Shown here: one piece after another, positions 9,093 through 17,511 of the stretch
Numbering within the stretch: position 1 is the stretch's first letter
How the letters are laid out: each line of letters starts with the position of its first letter
Assembly: GCF_900007165.1 (NCBI RefSeq)
Contig: NZ_CYGY02000012.1
Coordinates: 1-40,961, forward strand
Reading direction: 5' to 3'
Length of the DNA: 40,961 nucleotides
DNA from: Paraburkholderia piptadeniae
GTDB taxonomy: Bacteria; Pseudomonadota; Gammaproteobacteria; Burkholderiales; Burkholderiaceae
Position numbers and translations under genes: made by a program
Notes under the pieces: generated by a model
What the model was told of the DNA's origin: nothing
Databases searched by the model: none
Seen by the model: the letters and a program-made list of their open reading frames with translations, nothing else

Positions 9093-9173
9093 GAAGTTTT
9101 CCTTTGCAAGTCATCCAGTCGACTTGGCATGAGAATGTCGCGTAAGATGAAATCTCGCAAGTAGGATGAAAAA
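9093..9173. promoter_or_regulatory. Divergent promoter region with direct repeats, candidate HxlR operator
   Basis: The 81-bp spacer contains two similar units in tandem, TCGCGTAAGATGAAA at 9138-9152 and TCGCAAGTAGGATGAAA at 9154-9170, the second overlapping the ribosome-binding site (AGGA) of the HxlR gene. A small dyad AGATGAAATCT lies within the first unit. Placement suits autoregulation and control of the divergent DoxX/SDR pair. Confidence 0.4.
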
Positions 9174-9581
9174 ATGGCACTTAGTATGGAAAACCAGACC
9201 AATAGCGATGACGGGATCAACATGCACGACGAAATGCGGCGTGCCTTCGCGCTCCTTTCCGGCAAATGGAAGCTCGAAATAATGTGGCTGCTCAACCAGC
9301 GGATCTATCGCTTCGGCGAACTAAGAAAAGCCATTCCCGGCATCACACAGCACATGCTGACAGCGCAGCTTCGCGAACTGGAAGCGGATGGCTTGGTGTC
9401 GCGCACCGTATTCGCGGAAGTACCCCCGCGCGTCGAGTACGAGATCACGCAGAAGGCCCGCGGGCTTGGACCCACGATGGAGGCACTAACGGCCTGGTGG
9501 AATGAGTATGGACGGAGCGTGCCGGTAAAGCCCACTTCGCGTGGGCGAACAGCCAAAGCGCCCAGGTCAAAGGTGGGATGA
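9174..9581 (+). CDS. HxlR-family winged-helix transcriptional regulator
   Basis: The protein has 135 residues with the HxlR/MarR-like DNA-binding domain covering about residues 17-110. The family hallmarks GKWKLEIMWLL, RFGELRKAIPGITQHMLTAQLRELEADGLV and the wing PPRVEYEIT are all clear. Members often sense reactive aldehydes, quinones or thiol stress and control a neighbouring oxidoreductase. No cysteine is visible in the conserved domain, so a thiol-switch mechanism like YodB is unlikely. It is divergent from the DoxX-like/SDR operon and probably controls it. An internal start at 9186 (MENQ) is possible. A basic C-terminal tail follows the domain. Confidence 0.9.
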   Translation: MALSMENQTNSDDGINMHDEMRRAFALLSGKWKLEIMWLLNQRIYRFGELRKAIPGITQHMLTAQLRELEADGLVSRTVFAEVPPRVEYEITQKARGLGPTMEALTAWWNEYGRSVPVKPTSRGRTAKAPRSKVG

Positions 9582-9845
9582 CAATGGCGCTAGCGACGTC
9601 GCCAGACGATCAGCGCAACCGCGTTGAGCAGTTCGAACGGCTCCAATGGACATAAGTCGTCTGCAGATTCACCGTATGCTGATTAAGCCTGCGGAGGCGG
9701 GCACATCGGTCGCGGTCCGACCAAGCGATCGCGGACGCGGCCACAAGCAGGCGCAAATCGGTGAGCTGGCATCTGCAGCCGAAGCGATCCGCATGGTCAC
9801 TGTACGGCTAAAATCGACGATTCCGAACACGGTCCGAAGGCCAAC

Positions 9846-10760
9846 ATGGAAATCAAATGGATTGAAGATTTCATCGCTCTTGCGCAGTACCAGAGCTTTT
9901 CCCGAGCCGCTGAATTTCGTAATGTCACGCAGTCCGGGTTCAGCCGCAGAATCCAGTCACTCGAGCAATGGGTCGGCGCTGACCTGATCGACCGCAGCAG
10001 CTTTCCTCCCGTCCTGACTCCCGCCGGTCAACTGTTTCGCGAAGTCGCCGACGATGTTCTTGCCCGGCTTCTCGATACGCGGGCCATCATCCGCACCGAA
10101 CAGCGCATCGCGGGCAAGAGTCTGCAGATTTGCGCGGGACACACGATAGCCCTGAATTTCCTTCCGACATGGCTCAAAGCGCTCGCGCCCCAATTCGGTG
10201 AGGTACGGGCGCGCGTAATTCCGACGAACGTCCACGACTCGATTCTCATGCTCGTGAACGGCAATTGCGAGCTGATGTTTGCCTATCATCATCCGGAGCT
10301 CCCCCTCCATCTCGACGCCGCGAGGTACGAGCATCTCACCGTTGGTCTCGATACCCTGATGCCAACCAGCAGGTCAAACGAGCGTTCGGCTCCCAAGTTC
10401 CGCCTGCCGGGGACCAAGCAACGTCCGCTGCCCCTTATCTCCTACACCGAAACAAGTTACTTCGGACGTTGCCAGGCGCTGCTGTTGAAGAAGGCATCGG
10501 ACGCGCTGTCGTTGCGACTGCACTATGAGTCCGACATGGCGGAAGTTCTGAAGAAACTCGTAATGGAGGGGGAAGGCGTGGCCTGGCTCCCCAGGAGCAC
10601 GATTACGAAAGAGCTTGCCGATGGCGATCTCGTCCCGGCAGGGCCAGCGAGCTGGCACCTGCAGGTGGAACTGCGCGCATATCGTGATGCAACGAATCGC
10701 AGCGAATTCCTGGATACGCTCTGGCATCACCTGCGCGCCGGCTCCGCCACGCTGGAATAG
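9846..10760 (+). CDS. LysR-family transcriptional regulator (HypT-like)
   Basis: This 304-residue LysR regulator has an N-terminal winged helix (residues 1-60, with SFSRAAEFRNVTQSGFSRRI and SLEQWVG) and a periplasmic-binding-like effector domain from about residue 90. The N-terminal half resembles HypT/YjiE-type regulators. It lies upstream of, and on the same strand as, an aspartate uptake and degradation cluster. A perfect 15-bp dyad with T-N11-A spacing sits 14 bp after its stop, in front of the symporter gene. It is thus the likely activator of that cluster, responding perhaps to aspartate or fumarate, not necessarily to hypochlorite. A GAAGG ribosome-binding site lies 5 bp before the ATG. 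Confidence 0.88.
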   Translation: MEIKWIEDFIALAQYQSFSRAAEFRNVTQSGFSRRIQSLEQWVGADLIDRSSFPPVLTPAGQLFREVADDVLARLLDTRAIIRTEQRIAGKSLQICAGHTIALNFLPTWLKALAPQFGEVRARVIPTNVHDSILMLVNGNCELMFAYHHPELPLHLDAARYEHLTVGLDTLMPTSRSNERSAPKFRLPGTKQRPLPLISYTETSYFGRCQALLLKKASDALSLRLHYESDMAEVLKKLVMEGEGVAWLPRSTITKELADGDLVPAGPASWHLQVELRAYRDATNRSEFLDTLWHHLRAGSATLE

Positions 10761-10774
10761 GGTTTTCCCGCCTT

Positions 10775-10789
10775 ATGCGAATTTCGCAT
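10775..10789. promoter_or_regulatory. LysR-type operator, perfect T-N11-A dyad
   Basis: ATGCGAATTTCGCAT is a perfect inverted repeat (7-1-7). Positions 10776 and 10788 give the T-N11-A pattern typical of LysR recognition sites. It lies between the LysR gene stop and the symporter start, about 150 bp before the latter. Confidence 0.6.
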
Positions 10790-10938
10790 GAGCGCATGTC
10801 GTAACAGCATCAGCGTTTTTTTGAACGTCCCTACCATCCGTTCTACGGTGAAAGTGCCGCTCCCAGCGCCGCTTTCATTTCTTCTCCCGCGCGTGGCCGT
10901 CACCTTCCATCGTCCACGCCGCTACAGGACGGATGACC

Positions 10939-12216
10939 ATGAAGAATCGCCTTACCCTGAGCATCGCGGTAGCCATGCTCCTTGGAGTCGGAGCTGGGTA
11001 CGCATGCCACACGAACATTGCTGACCCCGCCACGCTGAAAGCGGTTGCCGGCTACTTCTCGATTGTCACGGATATTTTCCTGCGTTTGATCAAGATGATC
11101 ATCGCGCCGCTGGTCTTCGTCACACTCGTGTCGGGGCTGGCAGGAATGGATAGCGGCGACGATGTAGGGCGGATCGGGCTTCGCTCGGTCGGATGGTTCA
11201 TCAGCGCATCACTCATCTCTCTGGCGCTCGGGCTCGTCATGGCCAACGCGCTGGAACCCGGTGCAGGTCTGCATCTGACTGAGAGTTCCAGCGAAGCGAA
11301 TACGGGGCTCAACACGGCGGCACTGAACGTCAAGGACGTCATCACGCACGCATTCCCGACAAGCCTGCTGGATGCGATGGCGCGCAATGACATCTTGCAG
11401 ATTCTCGTATTCTCACTTTTCCTTGGCGTCGGCCTTAGTGCACTCAAGCGCGACTCGCGCGTCGGCATCGTCATCCAGGCGATAGACGGAATGGTCCCTG
11501 TGATGCTTCGGCTTACGAACTACGTCATGCGTGCTGCGCCGCTTGGTGTCTTTGGTGCCATCGCCTCGTCCGTGACGCTGCGTGGCCTTGACGTGATCTA
11601 CACCTACGGCAAGCTCATCGGGTCGTTCTACCTCGGGCTGCTGGTCCTCTGGGCAATCCTCATCGCAATCGGCTACGCTTTTCTCGGACGCAAGGTGGGT
11701 AGTCTGCTGAAGGCAGTCCGTGAACCCGCGATGATTGCATTCTCGACGGCAAGCAGCGAGGCCGCATATCCGCGACTCACCGAGCAACTGGAAAAGTTCG
11801 GCGTCGACAAGAAAGTGGTCGGCTTCACGTTGCCGCTGGGCTACGCATTCAATCTCGACGGTTCGATGATGTATCAGGCGTTCGCAGCGATCTTCATTGC
11901 CCAGGCCTTTGGCGTCCAGATGCCAGTGTCGCAACAGATCTTCATGTTGCTGATTCTGATGTTGAGCAGCAAGGGAATGGCAAGTGTGCCGCGCGGGTCG
12001 GTGGTCGTCGTTGCGGCTGTCGCGCCGATGTTTCATCTGCCTGTCGCCGGCGTGGCTTTGGTCCTGGCGATCGACCAGATTCTCGATATGGGTCGCACGA
12101 TGACCAACGTGATTGGCAATAGCGTTGCGACTGCTGTCATCGCGAAATGGGAAGCTGCACGCGAAGCAAAGTCGACGGACGCCTCCTTTGAGCAGGTGGA
12201 GGCCGGTGCACGATGA
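10939..12216 (+). CDS. Dicarboxylate/amino acid:cation symporter (DAACS, GltP/DctA family)
   Basis: This inner-membrane carrier of about 425 residues couples uptake of C4-dicarboxylates, aspartate or glutamate to protons or sodium. Conserved transport motifs are present: the serine-rich hairpin STASSEAAYPR, the NLDGSMMYQAF unwound-helix motif and the second hairpin SKGMASVPRGS, followed by the DxxxDMGRTMTNV substrate region (IDQILDMGRTMTNVIGN). An ATG at 10933 also opens the frame, but the AGGA at 10926-10929 is better spaced for 10939. The stop overlaps the start of the racemase gene (ATGA), so the two are translationally coupled. Context with racemase and aspartase suggests aspartate, possibly the D-form, as substrate. 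Confidence 0.9.
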   Translation: MKNRLTLSIAVAMLLGVGAGYACHTNIADPATLKAVAGYFSIVTDIFLRLIKMIIAPLVFVTLVSGLAGMDSGDDVGRIGLRSVGWFISASLISLALGLVMANALEPGAGLHLTESSSEANTGLNTAALNVKDVITHAFPTSLLDAMARNDILQILVFSLFLGVGLSALKRDSRVGIVIQAIDGMVPVMLRLTNYVMRAAPLGVFGAIASSVTLRGLDVIYTYGKLIGSFYLGLLVLWAILIAIGYAFLGRKVGSLLKAVREPAMIAFSTASSEAAYPRLTEQLEKFGVDKKVVGFTLPLGYAFNLDGSMMYQAFAAIFIAQAFGVQMPVSQQIFMLLILMLSSKGMASVPRGSVVVVAAVAPMFHLPVAGVALVLAIDQILDMGRTMTNVIGNSVATAVIAKWEAAREAKSTDASFEQVEAGAR

Positions 12217-13673
12217 GCGCGACGGTGGCTGAAAGCCGGCGCAAGCTGGGCGTAGTCGGAGGATTGGGCCCGCTGGCAAGTGCCGATGTGTTCTTCAAGA
12301 TCGTGAAGGCGACGCCTGCATCCTCCGACGCCGAGCATGCCGAGGTTATCTTCGAGCAGCGCCCGTTCAAGGGGGCGGGGGCGGGCAGTACTGCAACGAC
12401 GGAGCGCAAACTCTACATCTTCGACATGATCCGGGATTTCGAGAAGCGCGGGGTAACGATGGTCGTGCTTCCCTGTTTTCTGAGTCACACGTTTATCGAC
12501 GAATTGAAAGCAAATACGAGCCTGCCTATTGTCGATATTGTCGAAGCGGTTCGCAGTTACGTGCAGCGAAAGTTCCCCGACGCGAAGCGTATCGGCGTGC
12601 TCGCATCCGATTACGTCCGTGAAAAGCGCCTCTTTGAACGGTATTTCATCGCTCCCGAATTCGAGGTCGTGCATCCGAGTACTGCCGGCGATACCGATAC
12701 GGTAACCGAAGCCGTCTATGGCTCTAACGGTATCAAGAGCGGTAATCTCCGTGGCCGCCCTGTTGCGCTGCTGCGCGCTGCGTGTGAGAGCCTCATGGAT
12801 CAGGGCGTCGACGTCATCGTGCCGGGCATGACGGAGATCGCCCTCGTCGCCGAGGAAATCGGTCAGTTGCAGGTGCCACTTGTCGATACCAACATGGCGT
12901 ATGCGCAGTATGTCGTGTCTGGCCGTCCTGGTTCACCTGCCCCGGTTTTCAAGGTCGGCGTGGTGGGCGGTGTAGGCCCTGCGGCGACGGTCGACTTCCT
13001 TAACAAGGTCGTTCGTCATACGCCGGCGTCGCGCGACCAGGACCACATCAAGCTTCTGGTCGAACAGAATCCGCAGATTCCCGACCGAACAGAAAACCTG
13101 ATCAGTGAAGGGCTGGACCCGACCGTCTCGCTCTACGCCACGTGCAAAAAACTGGAAGACGGTGGCGCAGACATCATCGCAATCCCCTGCAACACTGCAC
13201 ATGCGTTCGTTGACCGGATCCAGCCGTATCTCGGAATACCTATCGTCAACATGCTCACCGTCACGGTGCGCTACCTGCGTGATTCCTTTCCCGGCTTGCG
13301 CGATGTCGGCGTGCTGGCCACATCAGGCACGATCGGCAGCGGTGTCTACCAGAAGGCTCTCGAATCGCAGGGCCTGCACCAGATTGCCCCTGGCGCCGCT
13401 TTGCAGGCGCATGTGATGGACGCCATCTACGGAAAGAACGGCGTCAAGGCAGGTTTCACGACCGGTCAATGTCAGGAAGACATCATCGCAGCAGTCGAGG
13501 GACTGATTGCAGAGGGCGTTGAAGTGATCCTCCTTGGATGCACAGAGCTCCCCATCCTCCTCCCGGCTGGCGAATTCGTCGGCCGTAACGGCGGGCGCGT
13601 GCAACTGGTTGACCCGACTGAAGTCCTCGCGAGGCAATGCATTGCTTACGCGAAGGGCGGCGCCACCAACTGA
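12213..13673 (+). CDS. Double-domain aspartate/glutamate racemase family protein
   Basis: This 486-residue protein contains two tandem Asp/Glu racemase domains, twice the usual length of about 230-240. Domain 2 (about 246-470) has both catalytic cysteines: Cys326 in PCNTAH and Cys443 in GCTELP. Domain 1 (about 11-240) has Cys88 in PCFLSH, but the second cysteine is replaced by Met206 (GMTEIA). One-base proton transfer may remain, but normal two-cysteine racemisation in domain 1 looks lost. The gene starts inside the symporter stop and is followed 83 bp later by aspartase. This suggests D-aspartate to L-aspartate conversion before deamination. Glutamate or another amino acid is possible. Confidence 0.88.
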   Translation: MSATVAESRRKLGVVGGLGPLASADVFFKIVKATPASSDAEHAEVIFEQRPFKGAGAGSTATTERKLYIFDMIRDFEKRGVTMVVLPCFLSHTFIDELKANTSLPIVDIVEAVRSYVQRKFPDAKRIGVLASDYVREKRLFERYFIAPEFEVVHPSTAGDTDTVTEAVYGSNGIKSGNLRGRPVALLRAACESLMDQGVDVIVPGMTEIALVAEEIGQLQVPLVDTNMAYAQYVVSGRPGSPAPVFKVGVVGGVGPAATVDFLNKVVRHTPASRDQDHIKLLVEQNPQIPDRTENLISEGLDPTVSLYATCKKLEDGGADIIAIPCNTAHAFVDRIQPYLGIPIVNMLTVTVRYLRDSFPGLRDVGVLATSGTIGSGVYQKALESQGLHQIAPGAALQAHVMDAIYGKNGVKAGFTTGQCQEDIIAAVEGLIAEGVEVILLGCTELPILLPAGEFVGRNGGRVQLVDPTEVLARQCIAYAKGGATN

Positions 13674-13705
13674 GCTGACACCGGCTCGCCACCAAAAGCT
13701 TTCGT

Positions 13706-13733
13706 CGCCCGGTTCGAAAAAACGGACCGGGCG
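13706..13733. other. Intergenic hairpin between racemase and aspartase genes
   Basis: CGCCCGGT at 13706-13713 and ACCGGGCG at 13726-13733 form a perfect 8-bp stem with a 12-base A-rich loop. No U-run follows, so a simple intrinsic terminator is unlikely. It may stabilise or separate the messages of the two genes. Confidence 0.45.
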
Positions 13734-13755
13734 CGCCATCGGTCTGGCCATTTCC

Positions 13756-13771
13756 TTTGGAGCATCAAATA
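13756..13771 (+). promoter_or_regulatory. Shine-Dalgarno and atypical start site of aspA
   Basis: TTTGGAG is followed after 6 bases by ATA (13769-13771), not ATG. The in-frame TTG at 13757 lies inside the Shine-Dalgarno and has no purine-rich site of its own upstream. Either TTG or the near-cognate ATA is used, or an ATG was lost by mutation or base-calling error. Confidence 0.5.
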
Positions 13772-15187
13772 TCAGTTTCGACTCACCGTATCGAGCACGA
13801 TCTTCTTGGCGATCTGCCGGTTCCGCAGGAGGCGTATTACGGCGTCCATACCCTGCGCGCGCTCCAGAATTTCCCGATTACGGGCATTCCTATTTCGACG
13901 TACCCGAATCTGGTCAACGCGCTTGCCAGCGTCAAGGAGGCGGCAGCACTCGCCAATCACGAGCTGGGCCTGCTGCCGGAGCACAAACTGAAGGCCATCG
14001 TGCAGGCCTGCCAGGCGATTCGTCAGGGCGTGGCGCGTGACCAGTTCGTGGTCGACGTTATTCAGGGCGGCGCCGGCACGTCCACGAACATGAATGCCAA
14101 CGAGGTCATTGCCAATCTCGCGCTCGAGTACCTCGGTTGTCAGCGTGGCGACTATGCAGCTTTGCACCCTAACGAGGACGTCAATCTGGGACAAAGTACC
14201 AACGACGTTTATCCGACTGCACTCAAAATTGCTGCTTACATGGGTATCGTGCAGCTCGTCCATGCAATGGGTGTGCTGCGTGCCTCGTTCGAACGAAAGG
14301 CGGAGGAGTTCAGAAACGACCTCAAGATGGGGCGGACGCAGCTGCAGGACGCGGTGCCAATGACGCTGGGCCAGGAGTTCAGTACCTTTGCCGTGATGCT
14401 GGGCGAAGACGAAGATCACCTGATGGAGGCATCAAAGCTGATCTGCGAAATCAATCTGGGGGCGACCGCGATCGGCACCGGTATCAACACGTCGCCTGAG
14501 TACGCGCCTCTTGTATGCCGTCACCTTGCTTCGGTCACGGGAATTCCCGTCACCACTTCGCCGAATCTCGTTGAGGCAACACAGGACGTCGGCTCGTTCG
14601 TGCAATTGTCGGGTGTGCTGAAGCGCGTAGCCGTCAAACTCTCGAAGGTCTGCAATGACCTCCGGTTGCTCTCCAGTGGTCCACGGGCCGGCTTTGGGGA
14701 AATCAACCTCCCTCCCGTTCAGGCGGGTTCCAGCATCATGCCGGGCAAGGTGAACCCGGTTATCCCGGAAGTGATGAACCAGATTGCGTTCGAGGTGATC
14801 GGTAACGATGTGACGGTCAGTTTCGCAGCAGAAGCGGGTCAGTTGCAGCTGAACGCGTTTGAGCCGGTTATCGCGCACAGTCTCTTCAAGAGCGTCGCGC
14901 ATCTTCGGGCGGGATGCCTGACGTTGGCATCAAAATGCGTGGACGGCATTACCGCGAACCGTGAGCGACTGCAGTCACTCGTCGAGAACTCGATCGGCAT
15001 TGTGACTGCGCTGAACCCCTACATCGGATATGTGAATGCAACCCAGGTCGCGCAGCAGGCACTCGTTTCCGGCCGGGGCGTCGCGGAAATTGTCATTGAG
15101 CGCGGCCTTCTCACCCGGGTACAACTGGATGAAATCCTTCAGCCAGCGATGCTGACCCAGCCCAGACAGTCCATCGTCTTGCGGTGA
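13757..15187 (+). CDS. aspA: Aspartate ammonia-lyase
   Basis: This enzyme deaminates L-aspartate to fumarate and ammonia. From a TTG start at 13757 it has 476 residues, the usual aspartase length. The fumarase/aspartase signature GSSIMPGKVN is at residues 324-333, carrying the catalytic serine loop. Other conserved blocks are GGAGTSTNMNANEVIAN (104-120), LGQSTND (144-150) and GRTQLQDAVP (192-201). The start is unusual. The only good ribosome-binding site, TTTGGAG at 13756-13762, overlaps that TTG and is ideally placed for an ATA codon at 13769, which would give MSVSTHRIEH. It is the last gene of the aspartate cluster and delivers carbon to the TCA cycle. Confidence 0.93.
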   Translation: MEHQISVSTHRIEHDLLGDLPVPQEAYYGVHTLRALQNFPITGIPISTYPNLVNALASVKEAAALANHELGLLPEHKLKAIVQACQAIRQGVARDQFVVDVIQGGAGTSTNMNANEVIANLALEYLGCQRGDYAALHPNEDVNLGQSTNDVYPTALKIAAYMGIVQLVHAMGVLRASFERKAEEFRNDLKMGRTQLQDAVPMTLGQEFSTFAVMLGEDEDHLMEASKLICEINLGATAIGTGINTSPEYAPLVCRHLASVTGIPVTTSPNLVEATQDVGSFVQLSGVLKRVAVKLSKVCNDLRLLSSGPRAGFGEINLPPVQAGSSIMPGKVNPVIPEVMNQIAFEVIGNDVTVSFAAEAGQLQLNAFEPVIAHSLFKSVAHLRAGCLTLASKCVDGITANRERLQSLVENSIGIVTALNPYIGYVNATQVAQQALVSGRGVAEIVIERGLLTRVQLDEILQPAMLTQPRQSIVLR

Positions 15188-15200
15188 TCAGGTGACGGGC

Positions 15201-15228
15201 GCCGGGGCCGGTCGCTGTCCGCCCCGGC
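15201..15228 (+). terminator. Hairpin after aspA
   Basis: GCCGGGGC (15201-15208) and GCCCCGGC (15221-15228) form a perfect, GC-rich 8-bp stem with a 12-base loop, 14 bp after the aspA stop and between convergent genes. There is no strong U-run, so termination efficiency is uncertain. The symmetric location suits both directions. Confidence 0.5.
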
Positions 15229-15270
15229 TGCGAGCATGTTACGACCTCACGTCCTTAACTGCTGACGACT

Positions 15271-16373
15271 TCAAGGGCTGCGGGTCTGCACCAGCTTTGG
15301 CTCGGCCATGCGCGTAACGACATGATGTCCCGCATCGTCCGTGAGGGGATAGTCCTTGTACGCTGAGAACGCATAATTCAGGAGGCTGCCTGCACCCGTT
15401 ATACGGTCGTTAGCCGTGGGCGCGCCCAGGACGACAGCGAACACGCGACGCATCATCGGAGGGGAGCTCTGCTTCCGTTTTGCCGTGGCAACAATGCAAT
15501 ATCCGGCTGCCTGCGTGTGACCAGTCTTCATGCCGTCGACTGAGGGTCCTTCCCGAGCAGCCAGTTCTTGTTCCGCTTTTCGAACTTCCCATAGGCGAAG
15601 TGCTGCTCGGATGAGAAGGTGTAGTACTCCGGGAAATCCTTGGTCAGGCGTAAGGCCAGGGTGGAAAGGTCGCGGGCGGTCGAGTAGTTTCCAGGCGTTG
15701 TGATGCCCGACGGCGTTGAAGAGTGGGTGTGGGCCATCCCGAGCTTTCGGGCGGTGTCGTTCATCAGCTGCTCGAATCCGGCAGGCGAGCCGCCAACGCG
15801 CCTGGCCAGCACCAGGGCGGCATCGTTTGCCGATGCGGCAATGAGACCCTGAACAAGATCTCTGACAGGTACCTGCGGCCCCGGCACCAGATACATCCTT
15901 GCCTCGTCGCCGCCGACCTCACCAATGTCTGCCGCGTCAACAGCCACTTTCTCGTTCCAACTCACCGACCCGCGCTTCAGGGCATCGAGCGCGATATACG
16001 CTGTCATAAGTTTGGTGAGCGATGCGGGCTGCCGCTCAGCGTCCGCGTTGTGTTCGACCAGTACCTGGCCCGATTCGCCATCAACTAACATCCATGACAC
16101 TGCATGAATGTCATACGGTGGTTGTGCTGCAGCACTTGCGCCTGGTGCGCTGAGGCACGATGCAATGCCTATCGCGGTGAGCGAGAGCAGAAGAAGAGAG
16201 TTTGATAGCCGTGACGTCAAGGTTTGAAGCGTTGTGAATAGGTTGTGGTAAGACCGCACGCTGTGGACGCATCCTGTCGTGGGTGCTGCAGGGAATGCGA
16301 ACAGCCTGTATAGACGGGTGGAAGGCGGCCATGATAAGCGGAAAGGGCCCGCCGCATGATGCCGATCTCGCAT
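15271..16373 (-). pseudogene. dacA: D-alanyl-D-alanine carboxypeptidase (DacA/PBP5-like), frameshifted
   Basis: The upstream part (16373 to 15528) encodes a signal-peptide-like region, then the SxxK motif SLTKL and the SxN motif SAN. It carries the family up to FEKRNKNWLLGKDP, then changes frame and stops. The rest, with the third catalytic motif KTG (MKTGHTQAAGYCIV), continues in another frame from 15531 to 15271. Loss of one base after GGACCC near 15545 explains the break: with one more base the text would read GKDP-SVDGMKTGHT. Without KTG the truncated product should be inactive in peptidoglycan trimming. The true start is unclear; a GTG at 16259 would give a conventional signal peptide. 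A sequencing error is possible, since nothing else in the gene looks decayed. Confidence 0.85.
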
Positions 16374-16774
16374 GGACCCATGTCGAACTCAAGATGCCGG
16401 CTACACAGACGAGATTTGCCAGTCTACGCGCCCGCCGCGCCGCTCGGTCTGTTTCAAGATGCGGAGGCGCCGAACGTGAAGCATTCCGGGAGCAGCCATC
16501 AAAGCTGTTTCAGCTTGACCGGCCGATGTGGGTGGTGAAGCGTCTAATGCCAGGCTTTGCCTTTAGAAGAGGGCCGCAAATGGCCCGTGACCCAACCGCT
16601 ATGACGGGGATGCTGAAGGATGACGGCACATCAATTCGACTGATGGGTTGCGAACAGAATTATGAAATGACGCACAAAAAATCGGAGGGCGAAACGCCTC
16701 CGCGAGGACGTTCCAGATGCGAGCCCTTCCGGCCTGCTAGACTGGAAGTTCCCCTGCAAGCCATGGAGGGAGAC
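16374..16774. other. Gene-poor stretch with an isolated terminator
   Basis: I see no supported coding sequence in these 400 bp apart from the leader of the next small gene. The only clear structure is the leftward intrinsic terminator at 16676-16702. Confidence 0.4.
16676..16702 (-). terminator. Intrinsic terminator reading leftward
   Basis: On the minus strand CGGAGGCGTTTCGCCCTCCG forms a stem of GGAGGCG with CGCCCTCC around a TTT loop, with one bulged C, and is followed by GATTTTTT. This is a standard rho-independent terminator. No leftward gene lies directly upstream of it, so it may end an unannotated small RNA. Confidence 0.55.
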
Positions 16775-16963
16775 ATGACGACCGTCTACGTCGTGAAGAC
16801 TGGCGAGAAGTACCTCTGCACCGCAGAGGACGGCGATATCGGCATGGCACCGGAGATTAAGGAAGCCACGTCCTTTCTCTCGTATGAGGAAGCGAACAAA
16901 GTCGCGAAAGAGAACGCCGACCCCGGATACGAGATCGTGGCCGTCAACATTACGAGACGCTGA
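16775..16963 (+). CDS. Small hypothetical protein
   Basis: The gene encodes 62 residues beginning MTTVYVVKTGEKYLCTAEDG. The start at 16775 has a strong GGAGGGAGA Shine-Dalgarno directly upstream, which makes a real gene likely; an in-frame ATG at 16763 overlaps that site. The protein is acidic, without signal peptide or membrane segment, and has a predicted beta-rich N-terminal half and a helical EEANKVAKENA segment. I do not recognise the family. It stands alone, with no operon partner on either side. Confidence 0.6.
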   Translation: MTTVYVVKTGEKYLCTAEDGDIGMAPEIKEATSFLSYEEANKVAKENADPGYEIVAVNITRR

Positions 16964-17159
16964 TGCGGAGTCCGCTCCCAGGCGCTCAATGAAAGAGGGC
17001 TAGCGATTCAGGAAGCGCCATGCAATATGGTGCTCCGGTCGGCTGCGTCCAAAATCATCTGAGAATGGGCTGCACTGTGCATCGAGATTCGCACGACGCA
17101 GTCGATGTGGACATTGAATGCGTTAGCATGGGCCGCAAACCTGTCTTGCACGAACGCTC

Positions 17160-17395
17160 AAGAATTCGATGTGTCGCCGCGCACCACGACGCCGGGCAAA
17201 CGCATTGATGATCACGTAGTGGTGGCCGACGAGCCACGCAAAGAGCGCGCGCAGCACGGCGAGCGCATACGCGGCGAGAGGACCGTCAGGCCGCGCGCGA
17301 ACGGCCGCCATTCGGCGGAATCGCGCGGCCGGCGCCGGAACGCCCGGTACGCGATCGCATCGTCGGTCGTGAGCGATGAGCGCGGGACGATTGTA
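17160..17395 (-). pseudogene. Tyrosine recombinase (site-specific integrase) remnant
   Basis: Two adjacent minus-strand frames together resemble the core-binding region of large Burkholderia-type integrases. The upstream piece reads RSSLTTDDAIAYRAFRRRP...EWRPF (about 17390-17300). After a frame change the next reads AAYALAVLRALFAWLVGHHY and VIINAFARRRG (about 17285-17170). Neither the catalytic Arg-His-Arg-Tyr domain nor an intact start is present. This is a decayed fragment, probably left from an integrated mobile element. Assignment rests on recalled family similarity. Confidence 0.6.
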
Positions 17396-17511
17396 GCAGG
17401 CGCTTCTGTACAGCCACCGAACTCTAGACGCCGAAGTGCCAGCAAACTATCTTGAAGGCGTCCTGGGCGACTTGCATCACCGTGAACATTGGTTTTTTTC
17501 CGAAGGTCCCG

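Noticed and set aside
10801..10932. Further LysR half-sites after the T-N11-A dyad
   Set aside because: Only partial similarities (GCGCATG) that are frequent in GC-rich DNA.
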